Shown here: in pieces, positions 42,554 to 51,736 of the stretch
Position numbering within the stretch: position 1 is the first letter of the stretch
Layout: the number at the start of each line of letters is the position of its first letter
Assembly (NCBI RefSeq): GCF_900637195.1
Contig: NZ_LR134356.1
Coordinates: 5,270,001 to 5,334,000, forward strand
Length of the DNA stretch: 64,000 nt
Source of the DNA: Mycolicibacterium aurum
GTDB lineage: Bacteria; Actinomycetota; Actinomycetes; Mycobacteriales; Mycobacteriaceae
Direction of reading: 5' to 3'
Program-made: the position numbers and the translations under genes
Notes under the pieces: model-generated
What the model saw: only the letters and a program-made list of their open reading frames with translations
Database searches by the model: none
Told to the model about the DNA's origin: nothing

Positions 42554-43843
42554 TCAGCTCAGCCCGGTGGACGAGCGGCGTCGCCGAGATATCGCGTCGA
42601 CGCTGGCGGCGAGCAGCAGCACGCCGCCGGTGACCAGGAAGTTGATGTAGGACGACTGGTTCAGCAGTCCGAGGCCGTTGGCGATCGTCGCCACGACCAC
42701 GCCACCGATCACGGCGTCGAGGGCACGGCCCTTGCCTCCGAACAGGCTGGTGCCGCCGATGACCGCGGCGCCCACGGCATATAGCAGCGTGTTGCCTGCG
42801 CCGGAGGACGCCGACACCTTACCTGCATACGACGCGGCGATGATTCCGCTCAGAGCCGCCAGCGAGGAGCAGACGATGAAGACCGACACCCGGATGCGTT
42901 CCACCGAAATCCCCGCGCGCCGAGCCGCTTCCGCATTCCCACCGACGGCGTAGATGTGTCTGCCGTACGCGGTGCGCTTGAGGACCACCGTCAGCGCGAT
43001 GAGCAGAACCAGGATCAGCGGCAACACATACGGAATGCCGCGAATCTCGGCACCGCGGCCGACGCTGCGATCGAGGCTGAGCACGAAGGTGACACCGAGA
43101 ACGACCACCGCGACGGCCGATACCCGTGCGAGCACCACGCCGAGCGGTGGATGCGCCAGATCCAGCGCCGTTTTACGACGGTACTGAAGGATCTCCAAGG
43201 CACCGAACCCGATCACCACGACGAACGCGATGGACCAGCCGACGGTCACCGGAAGGTTGCTGATCGTCAGGCCGCGGATCACCGGATCATCGACGCGGAC
43301 CGAGCCGCCCTCACCGATCAGCTTGAGCGTCACTCCCTGCAGACCGAGGAAGAACGCCAAGGTGACGACGAACGACGGGATGCCGAGCCTGGCCCGCAGC
43401 ATGCCGATCGCGAGTCCGATCACAGCGCCGCAGGCGATTCCGGCCAGCATGGCCGCCCACCACGGCCAGCCCACGTTGACGACCGTTAGCCCCATCACGC
43501 AGGCGGACACACCGCCGGCCACCCCGGCCGACAGGTCGATGTCGCCGAGCAGCAGCACGAACACCAGGCCCATCGCCAGCACACAGATCGCACCAGCCTG
43601 GGTGATGAGGTTGGCCAGATTCAGCGCCGACAGGAAGCGATCGTTGGCGAGCCCGAACACGACGAACAACACGATGAGGCCCAAGACGGCAGGCAACGAC
43701 CCCATGTCGCCGCCACGGACCCGACGAAAGTAGGCGCGGACGGCTTGGCCGAACGTCTGATCGTCCCGCACGTCACCGGTGAAGCCGTCGTCGGCCGGTG
43801 CCTCATCGGATTGTGTTGCGAGAGTGTTTGTTTTGGTGGCCAT
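42554..43843 (-). CDS. xylH: Xylose-type sugar ABC transporter permease
   Basis: A 429-residue permease of the ribose/xylose (BPD_transp_2) class with roughly ten helices: LANLITQAGAICVLAMG, LLGDIDLSAGVAGG (family signature), LGIPSFVVTLAFFLGLQG, YAVGGNAEAARRAGI and IGGTSLFGGKG. The size and large first loop fit XylH rather than RbsC. I prefer ATG 43843, which has GAGGA 8 bases upstream; GTG 43879 is also open. Operon with the ATPase and binding protein; neighbours encode xylose isomerase, xylulokinase and ROK repressor, so xylose is the likely substrate. Confidence 0.86.
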   Translation of the reverse strand: MATKTNTLATQSDEAPADDGFTGDVRDDQTFGQAVRAYFRRVRGGDMGSLPAVLGLIVLFVVFGLANDRFLSALNLANLITQAGAICVLAMGLVFVLLLGDIDLSAGVAGGVSACVMGLTVVNVGWPWWAAMLAGIACGAVIGLAIGMLRARLGIPSFVVTLAFFLGLQGVTLKLIGEGGSVRVDDPVIRGLTISNLPVTVGWSIAFVVVIGFGALEILQYRRKTALDLAHPPLGVVLARVSAVAVVVLGVTFVLSLDRSVGRGAEIRGIPYVLPLILVLLIALTVVLKRTAYGRHIYAVGGNAEAARRAGISVERIRVSVFIVCSSLAALSGIIAASYAGKVSASSGAGNTLLYAVGAAVIGGTSLFGGKGRALDAVIGGVVVATIANGLGLLNQSSYINFLVTGGVLLLAASVDAISRRRRSSTGLS

Positions 43844-43888
43844 CTGAGTTGTCCTCGGGTTGGTCTCTTGGTCATCCACGGCCGGGGT

Positions 43889-44692
43889 TCACATCGACTC
43901 GGCGGCCTGTGCCGGCGCCAGGCCCAGCGAGCCGGACCGCCCGGCGGTGATCAGCTCGACCACCTGACCATGCGTGACATCCGATGCCTTGACGTCGGCG
44001 GCCACCCGGCCGAGGTACAGCGCGCAGATCCGATCCGCCACCTCGAACACGTCGACCATGTTGTGCGAGATCAACACGACGCCGAGACCCTGCTGCGCGA
44101 GTCTGCGGACGAGGTCGATCACCTGACGGGTCTGCGCGACGCCGAGCGCCGCCGTGGGTTCGTCGAGCAGCACCACTTTCGAATTCCACAGCACCGACTT
44201 CGCGATGGCCACGGTCTGACGCTGGCCACCCGACAGGCTCGACACCGCCTGACGCACGGACTTGACCGTCCGCACCGACAGTGAGGTGAGAGCCTGGCGG
44301 GCCATGGTCTCCATCCGAGCCTCGTCGAGCATTCCACCGCTCTTGAGTTCGCGCCCCAGAAACATGTTCTCGACGATGTCGAGGTTGTCGCACAGCGCGA
44401 GATCCTGATAGACGACCTCGACGCCGAGCGCTGACACCTCGTTAGGACTGCGGACGGTCACCGGCTTGCCTTCGAACAGATAGGTGCCGGAGTCGATCGG
44501 ATGGATTCCCGCGATCGCCTTGACCAGGGTCGACTTTCCGGCGCCGTTGTCCCCCACCAGCGCGGTCACCTGGCCGGGATAGACGCGGAAGTCGACGTCA
44601 TGGAGCACGTGCACCACGCCGAAACTCTTGTTCACACCCTGTAATTCGAGGATCGGCGCTACGTGCGGCTCAGGCTCGACGTCGTCGGTCAT
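43889..44692 (-). CDS. xylG: Sugar ABC transporter ATPase, single-domain XylG type
   Basis: A 267-residue ABC ATPase: Walker A GDNGAGKST (47-55), Q-loop VVYQDLAL, signature LSGGQRQ, Walker B VVLLDEPTAAL and switch His in ISHNM. Enterobacterial XylG/RbsA have two fused ABC domains (~500 aa); this one has a single domain and must dimerise. Six bases separate it from the binding protein gene, and it is followed by the permease. Together they make a complete CUT2-type importer. Confidence 0.88.
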   Translation of the reverse strand: MTDDVEPEPHVAPILELQGVNKSFGVVHVLHDVDFRVYPGQVTALVGDNGAGKSTLVKAIAGIHPIDSGTYLFEGKPVTVRSPNEVSALGVEVVYQDLALCDNLDIVENMFLGRELKSGGMLDEARMETMARQALTSLSVRTVKSVRQAVSSLSGGQRQTVAIAKSVLWNSKVVLLDEPTAALGVAQTRQVIDLVRRLAQQGLGVVLISHNMVDVFEVADRICALYLGRVAADVKASDVTHGQVVELITAGRSGSLGLAPAQAAESM

Positions 44693-44698
44693 CGGCGC

Positions 44699-45769
44699 TC
44701 AGGCTCCCGCCGCAGAGCACATGGCGGCAAACTGACCCGCGCACACCTCTTCCTTGGACTGCCCGCCGTCTTCGAAGACGACGTCGACGTTGTCCTTGGT
44801 GATCGATTTCGGCGTGAGGAGCACCGACGGCACGTCGCGCCCGCCGGTGTCGTCCCGCGACGTGCTGGTCGCCTGCGGCTCCTCCCCCTTGGCCAGGGCA
44901 ATCGCCACCTCGGCGAGGGCGTTCGCCTCTTCGGCAGCCGACTTGTACACGGTCATGCACTGCGTGCCGGCGAGGATGTTCTGCAGGCCCTCCACCGTGG
45001 CGTCCTGACCGGTGACCGGAACCTGTCCGGCGCGCTTGTTCTTCTCCAGGATCGAGATCACCGAACCCGCCAGCCCGTCGTTGGCCGCGTAGACGCCGTC
45101 GACCCGACCGTCGGCGGCGGTGTAGAGCTGTTCGAAGATCGTCACCGCTGCGTCGTTGTCCCAGTCCGGCACCGCCTGCTCGCCGACGATCGTGATCGAC
45201 GGCGTCGCGTCGACCACCGAGTGCGCTCCCGCGCTGAACAGCGTCGCATTGTTGTCGGTGGGGGAACCGTTGAGGAACACCACGTTTGCCGGCCTGCCGC
45301 CCAGGCAATCGACCAGACCTTGGCCTTGCAGCTCACCCACGGTGTTGTTGTCGAACGAGACGTACACATCCGCGGAGCCGCCGAGGGTCAGCCGGTCGTA
45401 GTCGATGGTCTTGACGCCCTGCGACGCCGCCTTCTCCTGGATCGAGGCGCCGCTGTCGGAGTCGAGGTTGACGATCGCCAGGACAGTCACGCCGTCGGCG
45501 ATCATCGCGTCGGCGATGGTGGCCATCGTGTCGGCCGAGCCCTCTGCATTCTGGATCGTGTAATCGACACCGGCGTTCTTGAACGCAGCCTCCAGCGCGG
45601 GCCGGTCCTTGGTCTCCCAGCGCACCGACGACTTCGTGTCGGGCAGGATGACGCCGACCTTTCCGGCGCCTCCGTCGGCCGACTGCGAATCCGAGTTGGA
45701 ACTGCATGCGGTCAGGGTCATGCCGACACCGACGACTGCGGTGACGAGCAGGGTGCTGGTTCGTTTCAC
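44699..45769 (-). CDS. xylF: Xylose-type sugar-binding lipoprotein
   Basis: A 356-residue periplasmic-binding protein. Lipoprotein signal: KRTS then a hydrophobic run ending LTAC (lipobox, Cys ~22). Mature protein shows GVILPDTKSSVRWETKDRP, VDYTIQNAEGSADTMATIADAMI, and IDYDRLTLGGSADVYVSFDN, matching the XylF/ChvE group. First gene of the importer operon. The 144-base upstream region has a CRP-like site (45859) and a TGTT-N4-AACA element, consistent with catabolite control plus repression by the neighbouring ROK regulator. Confidence 0.9.
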   Translation of the reverse strand: MKRTSTLLVTAVVGVGMTLTACSSNSDSQSADGGAGKVGVILPDTKSSVRWETKDRPALEAAFKNAGVDYTIQNAEGSADTMATIADAMIADGVTVLAIVNLDSDSGASIQEKAASQGVKTIDYDRLTLGGSADVYVSFDNNTVGELQGQGLVDCLGGRPANVVFLNGSPTDNNATLFSAGAHSVVDATPSITIVGEQAVPDWDNDAAVTIFEQLYTAADGRVDGVYAANDGLAGSVISILEKNKRAGQVPVTGQDATVEGLQNILAGTQCMTVYKSAAEEANALAEVAIALAKGEEPQATSTSRDDTGGRDVPSVLLTPKSITKDNVDVVFEDGGQSKEEVCAGQFAAMCSAAGA

Positions 45770-45858
45770 GAAAATCCTCCGAACAGATCGTGGTGGTGGT
45801 GGTGGTACGGCCGTGGCGCCGAGCGGGCGTTCATTTTGTTGCGCGGTACCACATATAA

Positions 45859-45874
45859 CGTGATCTGGGTCACG
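45859..45874. promoter_or_regulatory. CRP-like operator upstream of the xylose importer
   Basis: CGTGATCTGGGTCACG is a GTGA-N6-TCAC palindrome, the core of the mycobacterial CRP (Rv3676) consensus TGTGAnnnnnnTCACA. It sits about 85 bases before the binding-protein ATG. Just beyond, TGTTTAGGAACA (45891-45902) may be a regulator half-site pair. Confidence 0.6.
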
Positions 45875-45913
45875 ATAGTGCGCGATTGCCTGTTTAGGAA
45901 CACAGCAGGTCCG

Positions 45914-47137
45914 TTACCTGGCACCCAAAAGGTGTTCGATCGCGAGCTGGTTGAGAGTGACGAAGCCACAACCCTTTCCACCGAAGTACGCATCGGTGTC
46001 GAACTCTTCGTGGGCGGTGGGGTCGGACAGCAGGTCGGTATAGGTCTCGCCATCGCCCAGGGTGGGCGTGCGCAGATCGGCCACCTTGGCTGCCGCCATC
46101 GCCTCCTGGACATCCGGGTCCGCACGGAACGCGGCGGCACGCTGGCGCAGCAGGAGATACATCCGCATGTTGGCTGCCGCCGAGGCCCAGACACCGGTGA
46201 TGTCCTCTGTGCGGCTGGGCTTGTAGTCGAAGTGTCGCGGCCCTTCGTAGGCGGCTCCGCCGGCGGGCCCGCCGTGTTCGAGCAGGTCGACCAACGCGAA
46301 CGCGTTGGCCAGGTCGCCGTGTCCGAACACCAGATCCTGGTCGAATTTGATGCCGCGCTGCCCATTGAGGTCGATGTGAAACAGCTTGCCGCTGTAGAGC
46401 GCCTGGCTGATGCCGTGCACGAAGTTCAGGCCTGCCATCTGTTCGTGGCCCGTCTCGGGGTTGACGCCCACCATCTCGGGGTGTTCCAGCGTGTCGATGA
46501 ACGCGAGCGCATGTCCGACCGTGGGCAACAGGATGTCACCGCGGGGCTCGTTGGGCTTCGGCTCGATGGCGAAGCGCAGACTGCTGCCCTGGTCGATCAG
46601 GTACTGGCACAACAGATTCAACGCCTCGCGATACCTCTCCAGCGCGGCTTGGACGTCCTTGGCCGAGTCGTACTCGCTTCCGTCCCTGCCGCCCCACATC
46701 ACGAAAGTCTCGGCGCCGAGCTCAGCTGCCAGATCGAGGTTGCGCAGGACCTTGCGCAGGGCAAACCGACGGACTGCGCGATCGTTGCTGGTGAATCCGC
46801 CGTCCTTGAACACCGGCTGGGTGAACAGGTTGGTGGTCACCATCGGCACGACGAGACCCGAGGCGGCCATCGCCGCACTCAGCCGGTCGATCGCCTTCCG
46901 CCGCTCGGCGTCGGAGCTGCCGAAGGGGAAGAGGTCATCGTCGTGCAGGGTCAACCCGTACGCACCCAGTTCGGCCAGTCGCTCTACTGCTTCCACCACA
47001 TCGAGTGCGGGCCGGGTGGCGACGCCGAACGGGTCGGTGCCCGGCCAACCGACCGTCCACAGCCCGAAGGAGAACTTGTCGGAAGGTTTGGGTGTCAGGT
47101 CCGCCGATGCAGCGGCAGCGGACTCCAGGACGGTCAT
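45914..47137 (-). CDS. xylA: Xylose isomerase
   Basis: A 407-residue isomerase of the actinobacterial class I type: FGLWTVGWPGTDPFG at the N-terminus, YGLTLHDDDLFPFG with the catalytic His, FVMWGGRDGSEYDS, the metal ligands in AIEPKPNEPRGD, NPETGHEQMAGLNF, HIDLNGQRG and KFDQDLVFGHGD. It converts D-xylose to D-xylulose for XylB. The frame opens 26 codons further upstream, but ATG 47137 has a GAGGAG ribosome site. It is divergent from the ROK regulator across a 130-base operator region. Confidence 0.95.
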   Translation of the reverse strand: MTVLESAAAASADLTPKPSDKFSFGLWTVGWPGTDPFGVATRPALDVVEAVERLAELGAYGLTLHDDDLFPFGSSDAERRKAIDRLSAAMAASGLVVPMVTTNLFTQPVFKDGGFTSNDRAVRRFALRKVLRNLDLAAELGAETFVMWGGRDGSEYDSAKDVQAALERYREALNLLCQYLIDQGSSLRFAIEPKPNEPRGDILLPTVGHALAFIDTLEHPEMVGVNPETGHEQMAGLNFVHGISQALYSGKLFHIDLNGQRGIKFDQDLVFGHGDLANAFALVDLLEHGGPAGGAAYEGPRHFDYKPSRTEDITGVWASAAANMRMYLLLRQRAAAFRADPDVQEAMAAAKVADLRTPTLGDGETYTDLLSDPTAHEEFDTDAYFGGKGCGFVTLNQLAIEHLLGAR

Positions 47138-47197
47138 TGGTACTCCTCGGGGATCATGACACCGGAAAACTGGGTCATCTGCGGAGAAATATGGTTT

Positions 47198-47214
47198 TGT
47201 TCTCCGTGCGAACA
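47198..47214. promoter_or_regulatory. Candidate ROK (XylR) operator between xylA and xylR
   Basis: TGTTC-N7-GAACA inverted repeat, flanked by T/A-rich arms (GGTTT before, TAAAA after), in the divergent xylA/xylR promoter. ROK repressors use such A/T-flanked inverted repeats. A GAACA half-site recurs near the importer promoter. Confidence 0.55.
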
Positions 47215-47267
47215 TAAAATGTGGCGCGCGCCACTGTCAAGGCCAAGCGAGGGGCAGGTTTCGGAGG

Positions 47268-48440
47268 ATGCGGACTGATGACCGCCGGTCGGCGCGGGTG
47301 GGAACCAGCACCGACGACGTTCGGCGGCGCAATCTGTCGAGCGTTCTGACACTGGTACACCGCCACCGGGCACTCAGCCGCGCGGAACTCACCCGACACA
47401 CCGGGTTGTCGCGATCCACCACGAAGGATCTCGTCGAGGAACTCGTCGCCCGTGGGCTGGCCGAGGAGTCACCCGCACCGTCGGTGTCGCAGGTCGGCAG
47501 GCCCAGCCCCATCGTGCGGCCGGGCGGGCGCGTATTGGCGATCGCGGTCACTCCCGAGGTCAACGCCGTGACCGTGGGGGTGGTGTCGATGGGCGGGGCC
47601 GTCCTCGACGTCGTGCGCCGTCCGACCGATCGTGTCCCCTCCGCCGAGGACACCGTGGCGCTGGCCACCGAGGCGATCGAACGCATCCGCGCCACGTTGG
47701 CCGACGGACAGACCGTGGCGGGAGTCGGCGTGGCGGTACCCGGGCTGGTGCACGGGCCCGAGTCCGTGGTGCAGCTGGCACCCAACCTGGACTGGCATGA
47801 CGTCGCAATCGGGCAGATGCTCAGTGCGGCAACAGGATTGCCCGTCTTTGCGGCCAACGATGCCAACACCGGAGCGATCGCCGAGCACCTGTTCGGTAGG
47901 CACCACGATGCCGAGCATCTGATCTACGTCAACGGCGGGCCCAGCGGAATCGGCGCCGGCTTCGTGGTCGCCGGTGGACTGCTGGGCGGAATCGCAGGCT
48001 ATGCGGGCGAACTGGGCCACACCTACGTCGGCGGCGGCGAACAGTGCCACTGCGGAAGTGTCGGCTGTCTGGAAACCGAGGTGACGCAGGCACCGCTGGC
48101 ACGTCTGCTCGCCGAACTGGACGGCACCGCCGGCGGCGACCCAGCTGCCCACACCCATGCCGAACGTGACGTGCTGGCCCGGCAGGCCCGGTCGCTGGCG
48201 ATCGCGTTGGGAAATGCGGTCAACATGCTCAATCCGGGACTGATCGTGCTCGGCGGCTTCCTGCGGGTCTTCCCGGCCTTCGCGGCGGCGACGCTGCACG
48301 AGGAGCTCACGCGCCGCAGCATGGGTGCGCCGCGCGACCTGGTCCGTGTCGTGCCTGCGACCCTGGGTGGGGACACATTGATGATCGGGGCGGCCGAGCT
48401 CGCCTTCGCGCCCGTACTCACAGATCCGGGAAGGTACTGA
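47268..48440 (+). CDS. xylR: ROK-family transcriptional repressor, XylR type
   Basis: A 390-residue ROK repressor: N-terminal winged HTH (ALSRAELTRHTGLSRSTTKDLVEEL), then the sugar-kinase-like domain with GVGVAVPGLVHG and NDANTGAIAEH, and the zinc motif CHCGSVGCLE with GELGH upstream. A GGAGG ribosome site precedes the ATG. One base separates it from xylB, and it is divergent from xylA. It presumably senses xylose and represses both directions. Confidence 0.88.
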   Translation: MRTDDRRSARVGTSTDDVRRRNLSSVLTLVHRHRALSRAELTRHTGLSRSTTKDLVEELVARGLAEESPAPSVSQVGRPSPIVRPGGRVLAIAVTPEVNAVTVGVVSMGGAVLDVVRRPTDRVPSAEDTVALATEAIERIRATLADGQTVAGVGVAVPGLVHGPESVVQLAPNLDWHDVAIGQMLSAATGLPVFAANDANTGAIAEHLFGRHHDAEHLIYVNGGPSGIGAGFVVAGGLLGGIAGYAGELGHTYVGGGEQCHCGSVGCLETEVTQAPLARLLAELDGTAGGDPAAHTHAERDVLARQARSLAIALGNAVNMLNPGLIVLGGFLRVFPAFAAATLHEELTRRSMGAPRDLVRVVPATLGGDTLMIGAAELAFAPVLTDPGRY

Positions 48441-48441
48441 T

Positions 48442-49836
48442 ATGACACTGGTCGCGGGAATCGACTCCTCCACCCAGTCGTGCAAGGTGGTGATCTGCGA
48501 CGCGGAGACCGGACGGACCCTGCGTTCGGCGGCCGCGCCGCATCCCGACGGCACAGAGGTCGATCCCGGGCTGTGGTGGGACGCGTTGCAGCAGGCCATC
48601 GCGAAGGCCGGCGGCGTCGACGACGTCTCCGCCATCTCGGTGGGCGCTCAGCAGCACGGCATGGTGTGCCTGGACTCCGCCGGCCGCGTGATCAGAGATG
48701 CTTTGCTGTGGAACGACACCCGCTCCAGCGCGGCCGCCACCGATCTTGTCGGTGAGCTCGGCGGTCCCGATCAGTGGGCGCGGCGGGTGGGCGTCGTACC
48801 GGTCGCGTCCTTCACCGCCACCAAGCTGCGATGGCTGGCCGACCACGAGCCGCAGCATGCCGACGCGACCGCCGCGGTGTGCCTTCCCCACGACTGGCTG
48901 ACATGGCGCCTGCGCGGATCCTCCGCCATCGGTGACCTCTGCACCGACCGCAGCGACGCCAGCGGTACGGGGTACTTCTCGGCAGAGAGCAACAGCTACC
49001 AGACCGATCTGCTCGAACTCGCCTTCAGGGGGAGGTCTCCTGCGCTGCCTCGGGTGCTCGGTCCGCGTGACTCGGCGGGCGAGACGGCGGGCGGGATCAT
49101 CCTCGGCCCCGGTGCGGGCGACAACGCCGCGGCCGCGTTGGGGCTGTCCGCGGGAGCCGGCGACTGTGTGGTCTCGCTCGGGACGTCGGGGGTGGTGAGC
49201 GCGGTCGGCGAGGCCGCGCCGCACGACCCGGATGGAATCGTCGCCGGATTCGCCGACGCCACCGGGCGCCAGCTGCCCCTGGTGTGCACGCTCAACGGCG
49301 CACCGGTGCTCGCCGCGGTCGCCGAGATGCTCGGGGTGGACTTCGGCGAATTCGACCGCCTCGCCCTGTCGGCGCCTGCGGGCGCCGACGGCCTGGTCCT
49401 GGTGCCGTACTTCGAGGGTGAGCGGTCACCCAACCTGCCGCATGCCGCCGGCGCACTGCACGGGATGACGATGCGAAATCTGAACTCCGCGAACATCGCT
49501 CGTGCCGCGGTCGAGGGTCTGCTCAGCTCCATGGCCTACTGCGTGGACAAGATCGGCGAACAGGGAATCGACGCCGAACAGATCATCCTCGTGGGTGGTG
49601 GCGCGCGATCGGAGGCGGTCCGCCGAATCGCGCCCGCCGTCTTCGGCACGACCGTGCAGGTGCCGCCGTCCGCCGAATACGTCGCACTCGGGGCGGCGCG
49701 CCAGGCGGCGTGGGTGCTCTCCGGAGAAGACGAGGCACCGCAGTGGTCAGTCGATGCGGCGGCCCGCTACGAGGCCGACGCCACACCGCAGGTCGTCGAG
49801 CGGTACCGCAGCGCAGCGCAGCTGACACTGCGCTGA
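48442..49836 (+). CDS. xylB: Xylulokinase
   Basis: A 464-residue FGGY carbohydrate kinase: VAGIDSSTQSCKVVICD phosphate loop, ISVGAQQHGMV with the substrate His-Gly-Met, LLWNDTRSS, CLPHDWLTWRL, a catalytic Asp region TDRSDASGTGYF, and VGGGARSEAVRR for the ATP site. It phosphorylates D-xylulose to xylulose 5-phosphate. Co-transcribed with xylR, converging with the acetoacetyl-CoA synthetase. Confidence 0.93.
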   Translation: MTLVAGIDSSTQSCKVVICDAETGRTLRSAAAPHPDGTEVDPGLWWDALQQAIAKAGGVDDVSAISVGAQQHGMVCLDSAGRVIRDALLWNDTRSSAAATDLVGELGGPDQWARRVGVVPVASFTATKLRWLADHEPQHADATAAVCLPHDWLTWRLRGSSAIGDLCTDRSDASGTGYFSAESNSYQTDLLELAFRGRSPALPRVLGPRDSAGETAGGIILGPGAGDNAAAALGLSAGAGDCVVSLGTSGVVSAVGEAAPHDPDGIVAGFADATGRQLPLVCTLNGAPVLAAVAEMLGVDFGEFDRLALSAPAGADGLVLVPYFEGERSPNLPHAAGALHGMTMRNLNSANIARAAVEGLLSSMAYCVDKIGEQGIDAEQIILVGGGARSEAVRRIAPAVFGTTVQVPPSAEYVALGAARQAAWVLSGEDEAPQWSVDAAARYEADATPQVVERYRSAAQLTLR

Positions 49837-49837
49837 G

Positions 49838-51736
49838 TCATGTCCGGCGCTGGGTGACGTACCAGTCGAGCAGCGCCGGATCGTCGACCGCGCTGCGTTC
49901 CACCACCTTGGCCGCGTCGCCGCCCTGGAACAGCTTCTTGATCGGCACCTCGAGCTTCTTCCCGGTTCGGGTGTGCGGAACGCCCGGGGCAACGATGATC
50001 TCGTCGGGAACGTGGCGCGGGGACACCTCGGACCGGATGGCGCCGTTGATGCGGTCACGCAGCGCGTCGTCGAGTTCGACTCCCTCGGCGAGCACCACGA
50101 ACAGCGGCATCCAGTAGTCGCCGTCAGGCTGCTCGGCACCGATCACCAACGCCTCGACTACTTCCGGCAGACTCTCCACCGCCTGATAGATGTCGGCGCT
50201 GCCCATCCGGATGCCGTGGCGGTTGAGGGTGGAATCCGAGCGGCCGTGCACGATGACACTGCCGTGATCGGTGATCGTGATCCAGTCGCCGTGTCGCCAG
50301 ACACCCGGGAACATCTCGAAATATGCCTCACGGTAACGCGTTCCGTCCGGATCGTTCCAGAATCCGACGGGCATCGACGGCAACGGCTTGGTGATCACGA
50401 GCTCGCCCACCTCGCCGCGCACAGGTTTACCCGACTCGTCCCACGCGTCGAGCGCGCACCCCAGGAAGGGCGCGGAGAGCTCACCGGGCCACACCGGAAC
50501 CGTGCGGACGCCGCCGATGAAGGCCGACACCACGTCGGTGCCGCCGCTGATGGAGGCGACTTGGACACCCACGTGATCCCGCAACCACAGCGACGACGTG
50601 GCCGGCAGCGACGAACCTGTGATCCCCACTGTTCGCAGCGCCGAAAGGTCGTGTGTCGCGCCGGGATCCGCCTCGGCCTTCATGCAGCCGAGGACGTACC
50701 CGGGACTGGTGCCGAGTACCGTCGCATGCACCCGGGCCGCGATCTCCCACAGGGCATCCGGGGTTCCGGCCGACGGACTGCCGTCGTAGCAGACGATGGT
50801 CGAGCCGACCAGAAGTCCGGCGACCTGGAAGTTCCACATCATCCAGCTGGGGCTGGTGAACCAGAAGAACGTGTCATCACGGCCCAGGTCGGATTGCAGC
50901 GCAGCGGCTTTGATGTGCTCAAGCACGACACCCCCGTGGCCGTGGACGATCCCCTTGGGCAGGCCGGTCGTGCCGGAGGAGAACAGGATCCACAGCGGGT
51001 GCGAGAACGGCACCGGAACCGTCTGCAGACCGGTCTCGGTGCGATCGGCGAGATCGGCGACGGAGAACGACGCCGTCAGCGTCGGTAGACCCGCCGCCAG
51101 GGCGGCGACATCGTCGCGCTTGTCGCGGTACGTGCCCGCGAAGGTGTAGCCATCGGCGCATACCAGCACCTTCGGCTCGAGCTGTCCGAGTCGGTCCAGA
51201 GCGGCCTTTGCCGAATAGTCCTGGCCGCAGGCACTCCACACCGCACCGACGCTGGCAGTGGCCAGGAACGCGATCACGGCCTCGGGAATGTTGGGCAGGT
51301 AGCCGACGACCCGATCGCCGGGCTGCACGCCGCAGGCACGCAGCTTGTCCGCGAACGCGGCGGCGCGGCCCAGCATCTCGTCCCACGAGATCTCGCGGTC
51401 GGGCGCGCCCTCGCCGACGTGGATGATCGCCGGCCGGTCGGTCCGGGCGTGGCGCACCACCTGGTCGGCGTAGTTCAGGGTGGTCCCCGGAAACCATTGG
51501 GCGCCCGGCATTTCGGGATGAGCCAGTACTGGCTCAGCGCGTTCACCGAGATCGAAGTAGTCCCACAGCGCTGCCCAGAATCCCTCGATGTCGTCCACCG
51601 ACCACTGCCACAGTGTCTGGTAGTCCGGCAACGACGCCCCGGTGCGCCTCTCGACGAAGCGGGCGAAAGCGGTGACCCTGGCGTCGGCGACATCCGCGTC
51701 GGTGGGCACCCACTGGGGTTGTGCGCCCACTGTCAC
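49838..51736 (-). CDS. aacS: Acetoacetyl-CoA synthetase
   Basis: A 632-residue adenylate-forming enzyme of the acetoacetate-CoA ligase group. ALWDYFDL and PGTTLNYADQVV are family N-terminal signatures; A3 motif LFSSGTTGLPKGI; then TSPSWMMWNFQVAGL, SGGTDVVSAF, RHGDWI and the C-terminal catalytic Lys in HTRTGKKLEVPIKK. I choose the GTG that overlaps the upstream SDR stop (GTGA); ATG 51748 is an alternative. Together with the 3-hydroxybutyrate dehydrogenase it turns hydroxybutyrate into acetoacetyl-CoA. Confidence 0.92.
   Translation of the reverse strand: MTVGAQPQWVPTDADVADARVTAFARFVERRTGASLPDYQTLWQWSVDDIEGFWAALWDYFDLGERAEPVLAHPEMPGAQWFPGTTLNYADQVVRHARTDRPAIIHVGEGAPDREISWDEMLGRAAAFADKLRACGVQPGDRVVGYLPNIPEAVIAFLATASVGAVWSACGQDYSAKAALDRLGQLEPKVLVCADGYTFAGTYRDKRDDVAALAAGLPTLTASFSVADLADRTETGLQTVPVPFSHPLWILFSSGTTGLPKGIVHGHGGVVLEHIKAAALQSDLGRDDTFFWFTSPSWMMWNFQVAGLLVGSTIVCYDGSPSAGTPDALWEIAARVHATVLGTSPGYVLGCMKAEADPGATHDLSALRTVGITGSSLPATSSLWLRDHVGVQVASISGGTDVVSAFIGGVRTVPVWPGELSAPFLGCALDAWDESGKPVRGEVGELVITKPLPSMPVGFWNDPDGTRYREAYFEMFPGVWRHGDWITITDHGSVIVHGRSDSTLNRHGIRMGSADIYQAVESLPEVVEALVIGAEQPDGDYWMPLFVVLAEGVELDDALRDRINGAIRSEVSPRHVPDEIIVAPGVPHTRTGKKLEVPIKKLFQGGDAAKVVERSAVDDPALLDWYVTQRRT

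Noticed and set aside
44663..47278. 871-residue + strand open frame
   Set aside because: Antisense to the xylose importer and xylA genes, which have all family motifs; the long frame is a GC-bias artefact.
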